Shown: piece after piece, positions 36,101 through 48,523 of the stretch
Layout of the letters: each line of letters starts with the position of its first letter
How positions within the stretch are numbered: the first letter of the stretch is position 1
Source of the DNA: Chamaea fasciata
Taxonomy: Eukaryota > Chordata > Aves > Passeriformes > Sylviidae
Length of the DNA stretch: 64,000 nt
Reading direction: 5' to 3'
NCBI GenBank assembly: GCA_029207755.1
Contig: JARCOQ010000002.1
Location: 11,361,156-11,425,155, forward strand
Made by a program: the position numbers and the translations under genes
The notes under the pieces: generated by a model
Seen by the model: only the letters and a program-made list of their open reading frames with translations
Database searches by the model: none
Told to the model about the DNA's origin: nothing

Positions 36101-39100
36101 ATTATACATATTCATTTTTTTACATTGACTAATTCAGCTTTTGTAATTTATTTTGCTAAAAGATACACTTGTTTTATATCTAATAATGTACAATTTATAA
36201 ATTTAAAGTACTAAAACTATTTATTTATAATTTTTAACTTCTGCTGAAATGACAGTGTAATGGTGGTAGGTAGAGAGTAATATCCTTGCACTTCCTGAGG
36301 TCTTAGCTGACAGAGTTGTCAAATTAAACTGGAACGTTTTGTAAGTGTATCTTTAATAAATACATATGTCTGTCATGCTTCCCTACTCAGTCTTATAAAT
36401 CAGACTGTATCTAGCTGTCAAATACTCTCAACCCGGTTGTCCTAATCTGTCAAGTAAAAATTATAGCATCTAGGCTCCCATCCTTCTCAGAAAATATTTA
36501 TTTATACTAGGGACATGTCAAGGACACACCATTTTTTGAATTTATTTTTTTCCCCAGCAACGAAACCATTGACATCTGGCTCAAGCCCCTGCCAGGAGGG
36601 CAGTGGTTAATGCATAAAAGGAATTTATAATGTAGGAATGCCCCAGCCAAGCAAAATAAATGCTGCATAACATTAAAAAAAACTCTTGCTACATGCCAGA
36701 TATGGAGCATTCATTGTTTTACGCAGAGTACAATAGTAATTTTATGCTATTTATCATCCTCACCCCCATTCATCTACAGATGAACCTCCACTCCTCTGTT
36801 GCAAAGAGGTTGTGTCTAAGTTTTGTGTCTCTGCAGTGCCTGGTAATTAACCATTGCAATTCTAATGACATGTCAGACACATCATAAACTAGTGCTGTAG
36901 CTTGAGAGAAGGTTTTAAACACACCACAGAGAGTAACAAAGCTGTTGCTTATTCTGTTTCCATCAGCTCTCCCTGAACATGGAGAACGACATCATAATTT
37001 GAGAGCTGGGGGAGATGGACGTGTAGGAAAAGAAAGAAGGAATCCTTGGTATTTTTAAAAGAATAAGTCTTTTTATTCCATATGCATGAACAGATGTTAA
37101 AGAACATTGCTTGTCACTTGTCTTTTTTAGAATTTTTAGACTACACTCTTCTTAAAATAACGATTGAACCTCACCTGTCTTCAGTCTTAAGACAGGAAGA
37201 AAATGAACCATAACTCCTGGAAATATCGTGCCCAAATAATTGAAGGACAAAAGTTTATTTCAAATTTGCAACTCATTCTAGCAATCCTAACAATGCTTCT
37301 TCATGTTTTGTCTCTGAGTAAATTCTCAATATGTTTTGTTTTGGTTTGGTTTGGGTTTTTTTGAAGTGTGATAGATTTACCTTTATTTTGAGCCTGTGTA
37401 TTCATGTTATCTAGTTTCTGTGGTGATCTGAAATGTTTTGACTAAAGGATTTTCTCATGAAATAAGAAAATGTATTTTCTTCCCTTTTGGCTGTACTAAA
37501 ATAGAGACACCTGCCAGTTGCTCAAAATAAAGTTATACAAAACTATAGATAAAGAGGTTGGATTCCAATTTGATATAGTGTGTGAAGTTACTGAAGTCTC
37601 GGACTTCTTACTCTAGATATTCTGCAGGAAGTATTGATAAGAGAGAAGACCTTTACCAGAAATCAGGAGGTCTGTTCTTTCATGAGCCAAGGATAAGCAG
37701 GACAGGATATGACATGAGGAACATATAACACGAATATTGAGACATTCTCTAGAAATCTGCCATAGCTGGGCTTCATCACTGTGTAAATCATGGCCACAAC
37801 TCTGCTTTCTCCAGGACTAATTGCTGAAGGAACTGCTGTCAGAAGAAGGGTGATACTTTCTCAGTAATCATGACTGTTGCCTCTGTGCCAGGAGTGGAAT
37901 TTGAGTCACTGTGCTGCACATGGGAAAACTGTGGGAATAGCCCAGGGAGGAAGCACATTGCCTTGCAATCATGAAAAGGAGTTAATCACTTTGGAATTCC
38001 CCCAGGTGTATGACAGGGAGCTGTACTCATCACAAATGAAATCTTTCATTGGTGGCATTTAACTAGTTATCTCCTTGTCTGACAGGCTGTCGTCTTTAAC
38101 AGAAAATAGAGTCCTTTTTTTAAACTCCATTATAGTGGTTTTGTTAACGTTATTTATAATAAGCTTTTGGAGAACTGAAATAAGATAGATGAAGTGAAAA
38201 AAATCGCTTTGAAAGCAAAGTGTTTTTAAAAACCAGAGACCAGTAACTATATAATGAAGGTTCGTTTGGCTTCCCTAGTGTGGGTAACTTTTAAACTGAT
38301 AGAGCTGCTTGTTTGCTTTTCCTAAAAGCCCCAGGCTAGTTCAAGCATAACCATTCAATTTTAGCAGAGTCTGGTGAAGAGCAGTCCTATGGACTATGCT
38401 GGACTGTGATGGATGTTCACTGTGATCCTTTCTGCCCTTGAGATCTGTATGTATCTGAACGAGCCACAGACAGCACATGAGAGTTTTGAAACCAGATAAT
38501 TAAAAGACTGCAGTGCTGGTAGGTACAAAGTAATAAAAATATGGATGCAAAGCTAAGGGATGTGGGAAAAAAACCAGTGCTATATCTTCAATCTCTCAAG
38601 GCAAAAGTTTGAGAAATTTAAATAAGAATTATCAGCGACTGATAAGGGGAAGAAACCTTGGATTTCAATCTGATGAAATCAGTATGAAAAACAACAGCAA
38701 CAATGTGAAGTTTGGATGACTTTTATGTTTAGAAAATGACAGATAAGATAAAAAACCACTTTCTTTCTTGAAATCTGGATAGTAGTAAAGCATTAAAGTA
38801 CTTTAATTAAAAATGGTATAGGTCAAATGTTACTTGATTTGTCCCCGTGTGTGAACTTTCTTTAAAATTTTACAAGGAAACACATGAAAAGTGCTCTGAA
38901 GAAAGGCTTATTGTAGATCCAGACACATAAGGAAGCGAGAAGAGAATGTTCAACTTGGGGAGTTCTACTGTTTTTCTTGTGGTAACAGCATTCCTCCTGT
39001 GGTTTTAAGAAATCTAATTCCTTTTTGTTATACTCTCATAAATGTGTGGTAATAGTAACTTTAAAGGGCACTATATGGATTTACACTCCTGAACCTTTCT

Positions 39101-39420
39101 CTTAATGTTTCATGCAAGTATTTTTTGCCAAATAAGCCATTGATGTTCTTACATAGAATTAACTTGGTGATTAAATTGAAGGTATTAGTTGCAGAAAATT
39201 CACCATTAACCTTCTCTAGAGAAGGGTGCAGTGCTTAAATGCACATAGTGAATTAATCATGAGCTTGTTTCCCTGAACAAAAGCAGTATTTAAAAGAATT
39301 TATTGTGAAAGAAGTTTTATCATCCCTAATGAAGTGTTATAAAAGTCCTGAATGATTTCAAGTGACTAACCCCACGTTAGGCCCTGGGAAATGTGTGCTT
39401 GGAACAGCTAGAAGTACAGA
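33123..39420. other. Long unique stretch, no gene seen
   Basis: About 6.3 kb of AT-rich DNA without a recognised exon, RNA or large element. It holds an A run at about 33620-33632, a T run at about 35618-35631 and a T/G tract at 37333-37363. Frames of 60-90 codons on both strands lack motifs. Confidence 0.6.
37333..37363 (+). repeat. T/G-only tract with GGTTT units
   Basis: TTTTGTTTTGG followed by GGTTT repeats and a T run, the same texture as the other T/G tracts. Confidence 0.85.
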
Positions 39421-39484
39421 GGGCCTGATATAAAGCATGTTGAAGTCAATGGCTATTTTCCATTGTCTGCAGTGGACATAAGGT
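39421..39484. mobile_element. Palindromic relic with TTGAAGTCAATGG core
   Basis: The left arm (GGGCCTGATATAAAGC ... TTGAAGTCAATGG) and the right arm (CCATTGTCTGCAGTGGACATAAGG) are imperfect inverted repeats. The combination of GGGCCTGAT and TTGAAGTCAATGG recalls small palindromic elements seen in reptile and bird genomes. I recognise the motif from memory and cannot name the family. Confidence 0.45.
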
Positions 39485-40612
39485 TGTTCAATTTCATGGT
39501 ACGGAAAAAATTTATTTTATGGAACACACATGCACAAAGAAACAGAACTTGTTCCCCAAGTACATGTGCTAGCTTCCTGATGGTTTTTAATGGGGAACAT
39601 GTGTGCAGTGTGCGGTGAGCACGTTGAATTGCCCAGCTTTTTGTAGGGAATTAGGCACTTTTGCAGGGGAATCAATATCTAATAACAGGAACTGATTGAC
39701 AGTGCTCCAATTGAACATGCCAAAAAGGTGCTGTGAGGCATGAGCTTTCATTGGTTTTCTGACTCTTTAAAAACTAGGGACAGAAGGATTTAGACTGTCT
39801 CAGAATCAAGCATTGAATTCATGTTTTATTTTTCTAAATTGGGAAATGGTACAGTGAAAAGTATTTCTGTATTGTTAATGCATATCCCTTCAGCTGCTGA
39901 TGGAGCAGAAAAAAAATTAAAAATGATTATAACCTGCATAAGGCTTAAACAATAAGAAAGGTCTCTAGCAAACTCGTGGCTGTATACATTAAAATATTAA
40001 AAGTGACTAGCTTTTTTTCCTGAAGAACTGTTTATTCCTCCAGACTATAAATCCCATCATGGAGATCAGCCTCAGTAAGATAAATAATTGTCATTTGATA
40101 TAAAGAAAGAATTTCAAAATTTAATATTAACTTCTTAGGTATAATGATTGTTTTAAGCATTTTCTTTTTGATGGACAAAACCCGTGCCTTACCATAGTGT
40201 ATTATCCACAAAGGGAGCATCTTTTAACAACCAGCTAATCCTCCAGTTCTTTTTAATGAATTATTGAAAAACTACTGTTGCAATTGTCTTCTTGCACAGA
40301 TTGGAGTTGTCCAAAGGGGTTTTTTTAAATTTATATCTAGAACCACAACTCCTAAATATAAATATATCTGTGTTAATTATAATCTTGCATATATGTCTAG
40401 CTAATGAAAAGTGTTTTTTAAAATAGAGACATTTCTGTCCATACAATAACTTTAAAATGTTATCCAATATATGTATACATCTATGTATCTATACAATAAC
40501 AATATATGTTGGGTTTTTTTAATGGAGTCTTTGAAGTGCGTGCCGGATTCTCCCACTTCATTTTAGGTGTCTTTGCAATTTTGTTAACAGGTTTTGGAGT
40601 CACTTCAACTGG
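39485..40612. other. Unique DNA, no gene seen
   Basis: AT-rich sequence. The frame at 40481-40732 (minus) begins inside the neighbouring LTR and is discussed under rejected items. Confidence 0.55.
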
Positions 40613-41045
40613 AGTACTGATTTTGGCTGGCCTAGAGTTAATTTTCTTCATAGTAGCTACATTTTGAATTTGTGCTGAAATCAGTGTTGATAACACAGGG
40701 ATGTTTAAGCCGCTTCTGTGCAGTTTTTGCACAGGGCCAAACCTTTTCTAGTTCTCACTGAGGAGGTTGGTGGTGTGCAAGAAGCTGTGTGGGACAAAGA
40801 TGTGGTTCATACCACTTGTTGCTGTGCTCAGCAATACAAGTTGGGGAAAGGAAGGGAGGATGTTTGGAATGATGGCATTTGTCTTTGCAAGTCACCATGA
40901 TATGTTATGAGGCCCTGCTTTCCTGGAGATGGCTGAACACCTGCCCATGGGAAGTAGTGACTTGTTTCCTTGTTTTGTTTTGCTTACACTTGTGGCTTCT
41001 GCTTTACCTGCTAAACTGTGTTTAACTCAGCCTCAAACCAAGACA
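40613..41045 (+). mobile_element. Solo LTR of an avian ERVL-type retrovirus
   Basis: The left end, AGTACTGATTTTGGCTGGCC followed by TAGAGTTAATTTTCTTC and ATAGTAGCT, closely matches the LTR start TGTCCTGGTTTCGGCTGG...TAGAGTTAATTTTCTTC familiar from bird ERVL elements, with the TG mutated to AG. Further blocks agree: GTGTTGATAACAC, GTGCAAGAAGCTG, GGAGATGGCTGAACACCTGC, CCCATGGGAAGTAGTGA and CTGCTAAACTG (degraded polyadenylation region). The right end is AAACCAAGACA. Flanks ACTGG (40608-40612) and TCTGG (41046-41050) form a 4-of-5 target duplication, consistent with ERVL. It is shorter than the full LTRs I recall, so part is deleted. No internal retroviral genes remain. Confidence 0.82.
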
Positions 41046-44000
41046 TCTGGCCACAGCACAGCCCTTGAGGCTCTCTGATATGGATATGTTTTCACATCAT
41101 CAGCATGACATGCTGACCCTGGGTTGTGACACACAGTTCCAAAACTATTTCCTCAATGGAAGAAAAAAACAAACTCCAATAAGTTTTGCAGAGAACTAAG
41201 CAGCCCAAGGGATACAACATATTTTCTCGTAAAATTATTTTTAAATTAAGTGTAACTAGTAATCAGCTGCTATTTCAGGGTGCTTATTATTATTACAAAG
41301 CAAAATGAATAAGTTAAAAACAAGGAAAAGAGTACAAGTGGAACAAGCAAGAAAAAGCAAGAGAAAGCAAAAAGCAATACTGAATTTGAAATAAGGTGAA
41401 GAAAAAAACACAGGCATTCTTTTCTCTCTTGTATTGTTTCTCTTACATCATTTAAACAGTCCTACGCTATAGCCTTCTTTTACAATGCATCTTACAAATT
41501 GAGAGGATTTGCTTTTAATTCTTCTAGATGGTGTGGGAGAAGAGTAGCAAACTTTAGTGCTTCATTTCCTGGCCCTATAAACACTTACAGATTTTGCATG
41601 CTTTCAAGTGCGAAGGCCCACTGACACGCAGAGGGACTACTCAGAGGCTTAGATTTAAGCAGGTATGTAAGTGCTTGTGGAACTAGGGCTTTTTTATATT
41701 TATTGACTGACAGGTTCATTGCCCTACAGGGAGTACTTCACAAGAGTACTGGCAGTGACTTTTTTCCTTTTGGAAAGCTCACTTTTAGACTAGCCCTAGT
41801 TACAGCTCCACAGATTTACACTGTGGGAAGACCTGGAGCAGTGCCACCAAAGGTAGGCTTTGGGTAAGACTGTTGGATCAGCTGTGGCCTGGGCAAGGGC
41901 TGCAGGGACAGATTCCTTGTGCTGTCTGAATGTGTGTTGCATGTGTCGCATGACATCCACGGCCCACCCTGAGAAAGACACTCCTGTTTGTGTTAGGAGA
42001 GGAGCTTCTGGGACAGCTTTGAAGACACCAGACGAAAGAGATGTATGAAAATGGGTTAGAGTAGATGATGCTGACTATTGTATTTTTTATAGCTCTTTGA
42101 GGAGAGAACTTTAGGGCTGCAAGAATTGCCCCAGGTTTAGCTTTGCAGAGAGGCTGACCTGCATGCTGGCTCTGGGGGGATCTTCACCCCCACAACCCTT
42201 TCTACAGAGTTACATTTTCTGACTTTAGACTACACATGTAAGAGTATACATGTAAGGAGGGAAACCCATCCAGGTTTTGACACAGGATTTGCTCACGTGA
42301 TCTCTAGAAAATTCCCAGATTTCTTCTTAGGATTACCTTTATCTTTTGAGGGGATTTTCCCTCTTTTTTGTGAATCAGAATTTGTCGTCTTTTTAATAGC
42401 TTCTAGAAGGCCACTTTCATACTGTATTCCAAGTGAGATGCATCAAAAAATCCTGTCATTTATTGAATTTGTATGTACATTTCCTCTTATTAATATTATG
42501 CCATTAGTCCACTCACTGCCATTGATGCTATTTTTTAATCCATTGAATTCTGTTCCTGAGCTTCTTTGGAGTAAAAATTACTTAATGCATGAAATTAGCT
42601 ATTAAAATTAATGAAGACCTAAACAAGTCTGATTTATAGAAGAAGATGTTGTATTTCTCTTCAGTAAAAATCTAAAATCAGAGTCTATGAGAAACTCTAT
42701 GATAAATAGACTGCTCTTATGATTTACTGTTTGATCTTTTGGTATGAATATTTGTGTTAAATTGTACATTGTACATTCACCTCGTAAAGTTCATTTTTTC
42801 CCAACTACATTAGAGTGAGATTAGAAATGCTCCTATTAAAATAACACCTTTTTTATTATAGAATGGTCTGGTAATATAGCTACAGCAAAAGATCGTCAAC
42901 TTTTCCATTATAAATATAAATCTCTATATTCAGGGACTTTAAACTCTACTATAAATACTAATTCCAGGCTAACATTTGGCATGTAAGGCTGCATCCATAC
43001 AAAAAAAAAAGCTATTTATTAATCAATTGCTTTAGCTATTTGAATACGTCTTAAAGCAGACAAAGTAGAAATAGTTGCATGAGGGGTTTTTGTTGCTCTT
43101 TTTTCTTTTGCTCTGATATATTCCTAGAGTATGAGAAGCTGGGAAGGAAGGTGCTGGGGCTGAAGGGCTGGGTAGTGTTTCCTGCTGGTGCCAAGTCACT
43201 TCTCTTCACTGTCTGGTTCTGCTCAGGCCAGGCTGAGTTCAAAGGGCATTTTGTCTTTGGGTTGTTTTGGGTTTGGGGGCTTTTTAAACCATTGGATTTC
43301 TGGTATAGTATTCCCAAGACACATGAATGTCATACTTGAAAAACTACTTCTGACACCCTGTCAATTTTTTCTCATGAAATGGAAAGTTGTTAAGTTCCTT
43401 CTGCTCCCATGAGCTCCTCAAAGATCTGAACTTTGAACCTAAGTGTGTGTGAGGTCCTTACTGGTAAAGTTTGAGACAGGATAATCTTGACATCAGGCTA
43501 GGAAGACTGCCCAAGCTCACCATGTCCTTTGGCCATATCCAGTGTGGAAATGTAACATCTCTCTGAACATTAGTACAGTTTTCTCACTCCATTTTTTTTT
43601 TTCCAAAAGTAGTTTCAGACATATTTCAGGTTGTATTTCATGAGCATTTTAGAGTGCCCTGGGTAGCAGCTCTGGCTGAAAGCAGTTAGTTGTGTCACTT
43701 GTCCTCCCTGTCCTGGGAGCTTCTACAGTTCCTGTGCTTGCATAGTCAAGAAGCTCCAGAAATATGCAAGGGTGTGAGTTCGGTTTGGGACAGACAAGCT
43801 CCCTTTCCACCACATCAAGTGGCCCACAGGGATGATGCTCATGCTGAGCAAGGCACTGGGAAAGCCAGATTGTCCCCCTCTGTCCTGTCCTGTCTTGTTT
43901 CATGTGAAACAATGAAACTGCAGTAAAGGATGCTTTAAAGACTGCTTGAAAACCTTCCAGAGAGTGACTGCCCTTCCTTGCAGACTGCTTTAAAGGATTT

Positions 44001-47000
44001 TCTGCAGTTTTTGTGCCTTGATGTCCAGGTGCCCATAGGAAAATAAACCCCCATCACCAGGACAACATTGAGCAAATTGCAAATCTTTAGTCTAAGAACA
44101 AGAAAGGCTTGAAAGTAATGGGCCTGCCGGTGTTTGACACCACTGCAGACAGCCTTGGTCAGCCAAAAGTCTGCATGTGCAACTGGAGGAGAGGGAATGA
44201 GCAGGTGTTCCTGATCACTCATAGCCTGGAAACACAGGAGCAGAAAGGAGACCAAGAGCAGATTGCAAACCAAGTCACAAGTGTGTGGGCTCACAGTCTT
44301 TGTTGCTTTTTAATGATGATTTGCTGGGTCTGGCAGTCGTAAACACTGCAAGTATTTGGAAGCATCAGAAAAGAGTGTGTGTGGGATTGCTGTGGTTGCT
44401 AAGAGCAACCTGCTCTAGCAGGAGATATTTTATTATGCTCAAAGGTCTATTCTGAAAGCCCCAGGGTTTATAAATTGAAAAGCGAAACAACACAAGAAAA
44501 GCCCCTGTGCTATCTCACAATTAGCAGTGAAATTTCGGAGGCCTCGCCTCAGACCTGTGCCTGCCAAGTTGGTCTCGCTGGCCCTTGACATCACCTCAAG
44601 GTGTGCCCGTGGCTCAGCTCTGCCAGCACACTTCTCACATGAGGAGAGTGAAGGCACTGCTGATATCAGAGGGACACTCCTGCTGGCTGCTATCAGCCCT
44701 TACATCCTCTTAATTTTAATATGTTTTTCTCTTCAGCTTCTTCATGAGATTCTGGTACTTCTTTTTTTTCCCTGAAAGCTGTGGCTTCTTGCTCCTCTGT
44801 CTCCTCCCCAGTCACTCCATTTGTCCGTGTGCCTCCACTATTGTGTTCTCCTAACTTTGTTATCTGGCATCCAACTTTACCAGCACTTCCTCAATGGAAA
44901 CTGCAGACTCCTTCCTGAATGCTACCAAGGGGGAAAAGAAAAGGTGATGATGGTTAATTCAGAAATGAGTGATATAAAGGTTGTAGGGCCTTGAATACCT
45001 GTGACTGTATTTGAATATGTGTTTGCTGGAGAAGTAAAGGTTATGTTAAATAAATCTGAGACATTTAAAAGATTTGAGGGTTGTTTTTTTCTATTCTTAC
45101 TCATTTTTTTTAATCAGTTATTGATAAAACCTAGATATGGAAACATAGAACAGTTATAGAATATTTAGTGTATTTTGAAAAAAAGCAACAATAATGCAGT
45201 TGTTGACAAAAAAAAACCCTTTTTACATCACCTTTGTAATTTTGTTCAAAATTATGTTCTGTTTAATACTTTAAAAAAAGAGAAAGTGAAAATATCATCA
45301 TGAAGAGTAAGTATTCTGCATTTCAGACTTGGTCTATGCACCTTTATGACCAGCCTAGCTCACATGGACTCGTGTTACATATGGGTAAGGCTTATTATGT
45401 TATTATTTGAGTTTATCATCAAGTAAGTGAGACAGGGAGTTATTCATGGGGCCACCCTGTTTAAGCCATTTCTTGTCTTAAGGAAACCAAACCAACATAT
45501 TCCCACAAGTATTGAGGGCACACTGCTGCTTTGACTGCAGTAAAAGACCACCTCTGTTAAGCAGTGATTTATTTTTTCTGTTGGTCTCTTGGGTGACCAC
45601 TGATGGCAGATTTTCTTGTGTTTCCTATGGCAGAAGCAATGTGTTCTGAAATATTTTGCTTATGTTTAAAGTATATGTATGCAAATGTGATATATGGTAA
45701 AGTAATGTGTGGCAAAAATAATATTGATATGCGTATTGGATATATCAAGAGGAAATATGGAAGATATTTTCATAAGCATATGTTCTACCTTATTTGGGAG
45801 AGGAATATTGGAAGGCATGGAACACTTATGAAAATGTATAGAAGCCTTTTATAGAGTGTTGAAGCGATTTTTCTGATAAATGTTTGGAAAATATCCAAAA
45901 GTGTTATGGTACATAAAAGAAAGCAATATGTAACATTTTTTAAATTATTCTTAATATTGTTAATTTATTAGAATATATTGGAACTATATTTCATAAATAT
46001 TAATCTTATTTTGTGCTGCCAATGCACACTATTCATATTCAAGAAATTCACTTGATTGTCATGAAGTGCATAAATGTATTTCTCCAAATTTATAAATGTA
46101 TGTGAAATACGCAGTACATACATTTTGAGAGAAAAGAACACATTTTTACAGATTTTTACTAATCCATCTTGTGCTCAGGACTGCACTGACAGAGTAAATC
46201 ATGCTTTAATATATCCACAGAAGATTTAAAATTTATGCATATACCTGCATTGCTCTATACAGACCATAGTTATAAGCAGTATTTTCTCAAATTATATCTA
46301 CCCTTTTTTGTAAGAGTCTTGGAGAAAATTCACTGAAGAGAAAAATGTCTTCCTACTAAACAAGGACACAGGAAAATAAAAGTTGGTATCTCTTCAAAAT
46401 CATTACTTAAATTTTCTTTTCATTTTTACAAGCACCTCAAAAGTAGATCTTCTCTGTTGACAGATCAGTGCCAAATTTTGTCTGTGGTACTAAGGGCAGA
46501 AAACTCCTCTGATGATGATTTTTTTAATGCCTCTCTCATTTAAAGAGTGTACTGAGTACATTAGATTAGTACTTGTTCTGCTTCCTTACATTTTCTCCAT
46601 ACTGCCATTTTGCTTTGCACTGCTTCATGAAATTACATGGGGTTAAATTTACATTGGGTTTCCCTCTGTTAAGCTTGAGAATTGTTTTGGTTTGTTTCTG
46701 TAAGAGACATTCCTCTAAGACCAATAGAAAATTGCAGTCACAACTTTCCAGAGCCTGAGGAAGACATTTGATACTCATTTGCACAATGTGTTCATGCCTT
46801 TCCATTAGAGTCCCTTAGACCAGAACATTTGAAAGATTAAAATACACTAACAAATGGAAATTTAGGTTCAGGTCTACTTTCTTCTTCTCCTTTTTTCTTG
46901 TTTTTTCTGTCCAACTACCTCTTTTTTTTCTCTTTTTATCTCTCATGTTTCTACTTTTACATTAAGACACCCTTTAATCCTTTTCAAATCCAGAAAGAGA

Positions 47001-47109
47001 AACTTGAAAGTAGTATTAGCAGGAAAGAAACCCACAATAAATTTAGGGGTGGGCCTTTGCATAATAATCGGATATTAGCATGTGAACTCATTATTTGGAA
47101 TACTTCAGA
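41046..47109. other. Long unique stretch, no gene seen
   Basis: About 6 kb. Locally GC-richer sections (43130-43310, 43640-44340, 44540-44700) may hide old repeats, but none is recognisable. A 10-bp-arm inverted repeat is at 46094-46125. Frames of 70-120 codons show no domains. Confidence 0.55.
46094..46125. repeat. Perfect inverted repeat, 10-bp arms
   Basis: AAATGTATGT and ACATACATTT are separated by 12 bases. It could form a small hairpin, but AT-rich arms of this length are expected by chance in 64 kb. Confidence 0.8.
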
Positions 47110-47170
47110 GGGAAAGGGAAAGGGAAAGGGAAAGGGAAAGGGAAAGGGAAAGGGAAAGGGAAAGGGAGGG
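47110..47170 (+). repeat. (GGGAAA)n microsatellite
   Basis: About ten uninterrupted GGGAAA hexamers ending GGGAGGG. Regular GGG runs with three-base loops fit a quadruplex-forming pattern. The Gly/Lys repeat frames over it (46898-47242, 47095-47283) are artefacts. Confidence 0.97.
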
Positions 47171-48094
47171 TCCTTCAGATTTCAGTACTTCAGAAAAATA
47201 TATTTTATAGTTTCCTGGGTAATTTCCCTGGAAGTTTTCTGAGACTTACTAAAACTGCACCTTTAGGACCCTTGATTTTCTAACCCAATAGAAGTTTTCT
47301 TTTTGAAAATTTTTTCAACCCAGAAATGATAATCTTTCTCAAACCTTTAGAGTGCTCCTGGGAAGAGAGAAGTACCAGGGTTGCTCAAGATGGGTATTCT
47401 CAAAGCTCAGCTTTTGCCTAGAAAGGATAGTCTTCTCCCTTTACCCTCTACTGCTGGTGGAGTGACTAAGAGTCTCCTCCAGGGATGATGCAGAGATCCT
47501 AGGATCAATATTCTCACGTAGCCCTTGGAAATCATGCCTGTCTGTAGTGACTACAGGAGGAAGCTTGGCATAACAGCACCTTCCAAGTCTTTGTGATTAC
47601 CTTTCTGGCATACATGGAGACAAGGACCTCAAAGGGTCTGAAAAACAGGTTAAAAAAGAGACTTTTCCAATGTTAAATGTTTTATTTAACTAGTCCATCA
47701 AGTCTTGAGGGACTTTTTTTCCTTAATTTCTCAACTGAAGCGTAAATGCTGGTATCAAGAAGGGTTATTTTTTTTTTCCTGTTTCATCATATATTATTGC
47801 AAATTATATTTCAGGTTAGTGTTTGAACATAAAAAATAGCTGAAGACAGTTTAATTATGATGAGTCTTATCCAAATTAAAAAAGAGAGGTTTTCTCTAAA
47901 TTAGCAAAGTAAAGATCATTATTCTTGAGAGCAGGCCTATCAAAGGATGATGTTTCTAAAAAGGTGTGCTTTGATTATTATCATAATCAAATTCCCTCAG
48001 TTGTAGCATGTACACAGTACCCTTGAAAATCTGGATGGGTTTAAATACGTATTTCTTTTAAATTTTATTTGAAGGTATTTTCTATGTTGAGAGA
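47171..48094. other. Unique DNA, no gene seen
   Basis: No recognisable feature. Confidence 0.6.
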
Positions 48095-48523
48095 AGGGCA
48101 AAAAAAAGGTGGGAACAACTCTGATGAGGAGCAGCAGAGGCAGCTGAGGGGGTCAGTCTGGGGAAGATGAGGCTCAGAGGGGCCTTCTCACTCTCTACAA
48201 CTCCCTGGGGTTACAGGGGTGTAGCCAGGTGGGGGTCAATCCCTTCTCCCAGGTAACAAATGACCAGACAAGAAGAAAAGTTATTAATTGCACCAGGGGA
48301 GGTTTAGATTTTAGAGTAAAACTTTCTTCCCAGAAAGATGTGTCAAGCACAGGAACAGGCTGCTAACGGAAGTGGTGGAGTCACCATCCCCAGAGAGATT
48401 CAAGAGATCTGTAGATGAGGCACTAAGGGACATGGCTTAATGGTGAGCACAGTGGTGGTGCTGGGTTGATGGTTGGACTTGGTGATCTTACAGGTCTTTT
48501 CCAACCTTAATGATTCTATGGTT
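48095..48523 (+). mobile_element. CR1 LINE fragment, 3' end
   Basis: A 5'-truncated CR1 on the plus strand. Ordered blocks: 'GGGGAAGATGAGGCTCAGAG', 'GGCCTTCTCACTCTCTACAA', 'CCAGGTGGGGGTCAATCCCT', 'GGTTTAGATTTTAGAGTAAA', 'GTGGTGGAGTCACCATCCCC', 'GGTTGGACTTGGTGATCTTA', 'TTTTCCAACCTTAATGATTC', and the end TATGG. It is about 430 bp of non-coding 3' sequence, and its subfamily appears to differ from the 32.6-kb copy (different middle blocks). Confidence 0.96.

Noticed and set aside
40481..40732. 83-codon minus frame with a Lys/Pro/Thr-rich, real-looking protein
   Set aside because: More than half of it is antisense to the conserved left end of the ERVL-type LTR at 40613-41045, and no good splice sites or homologous protein are evident.
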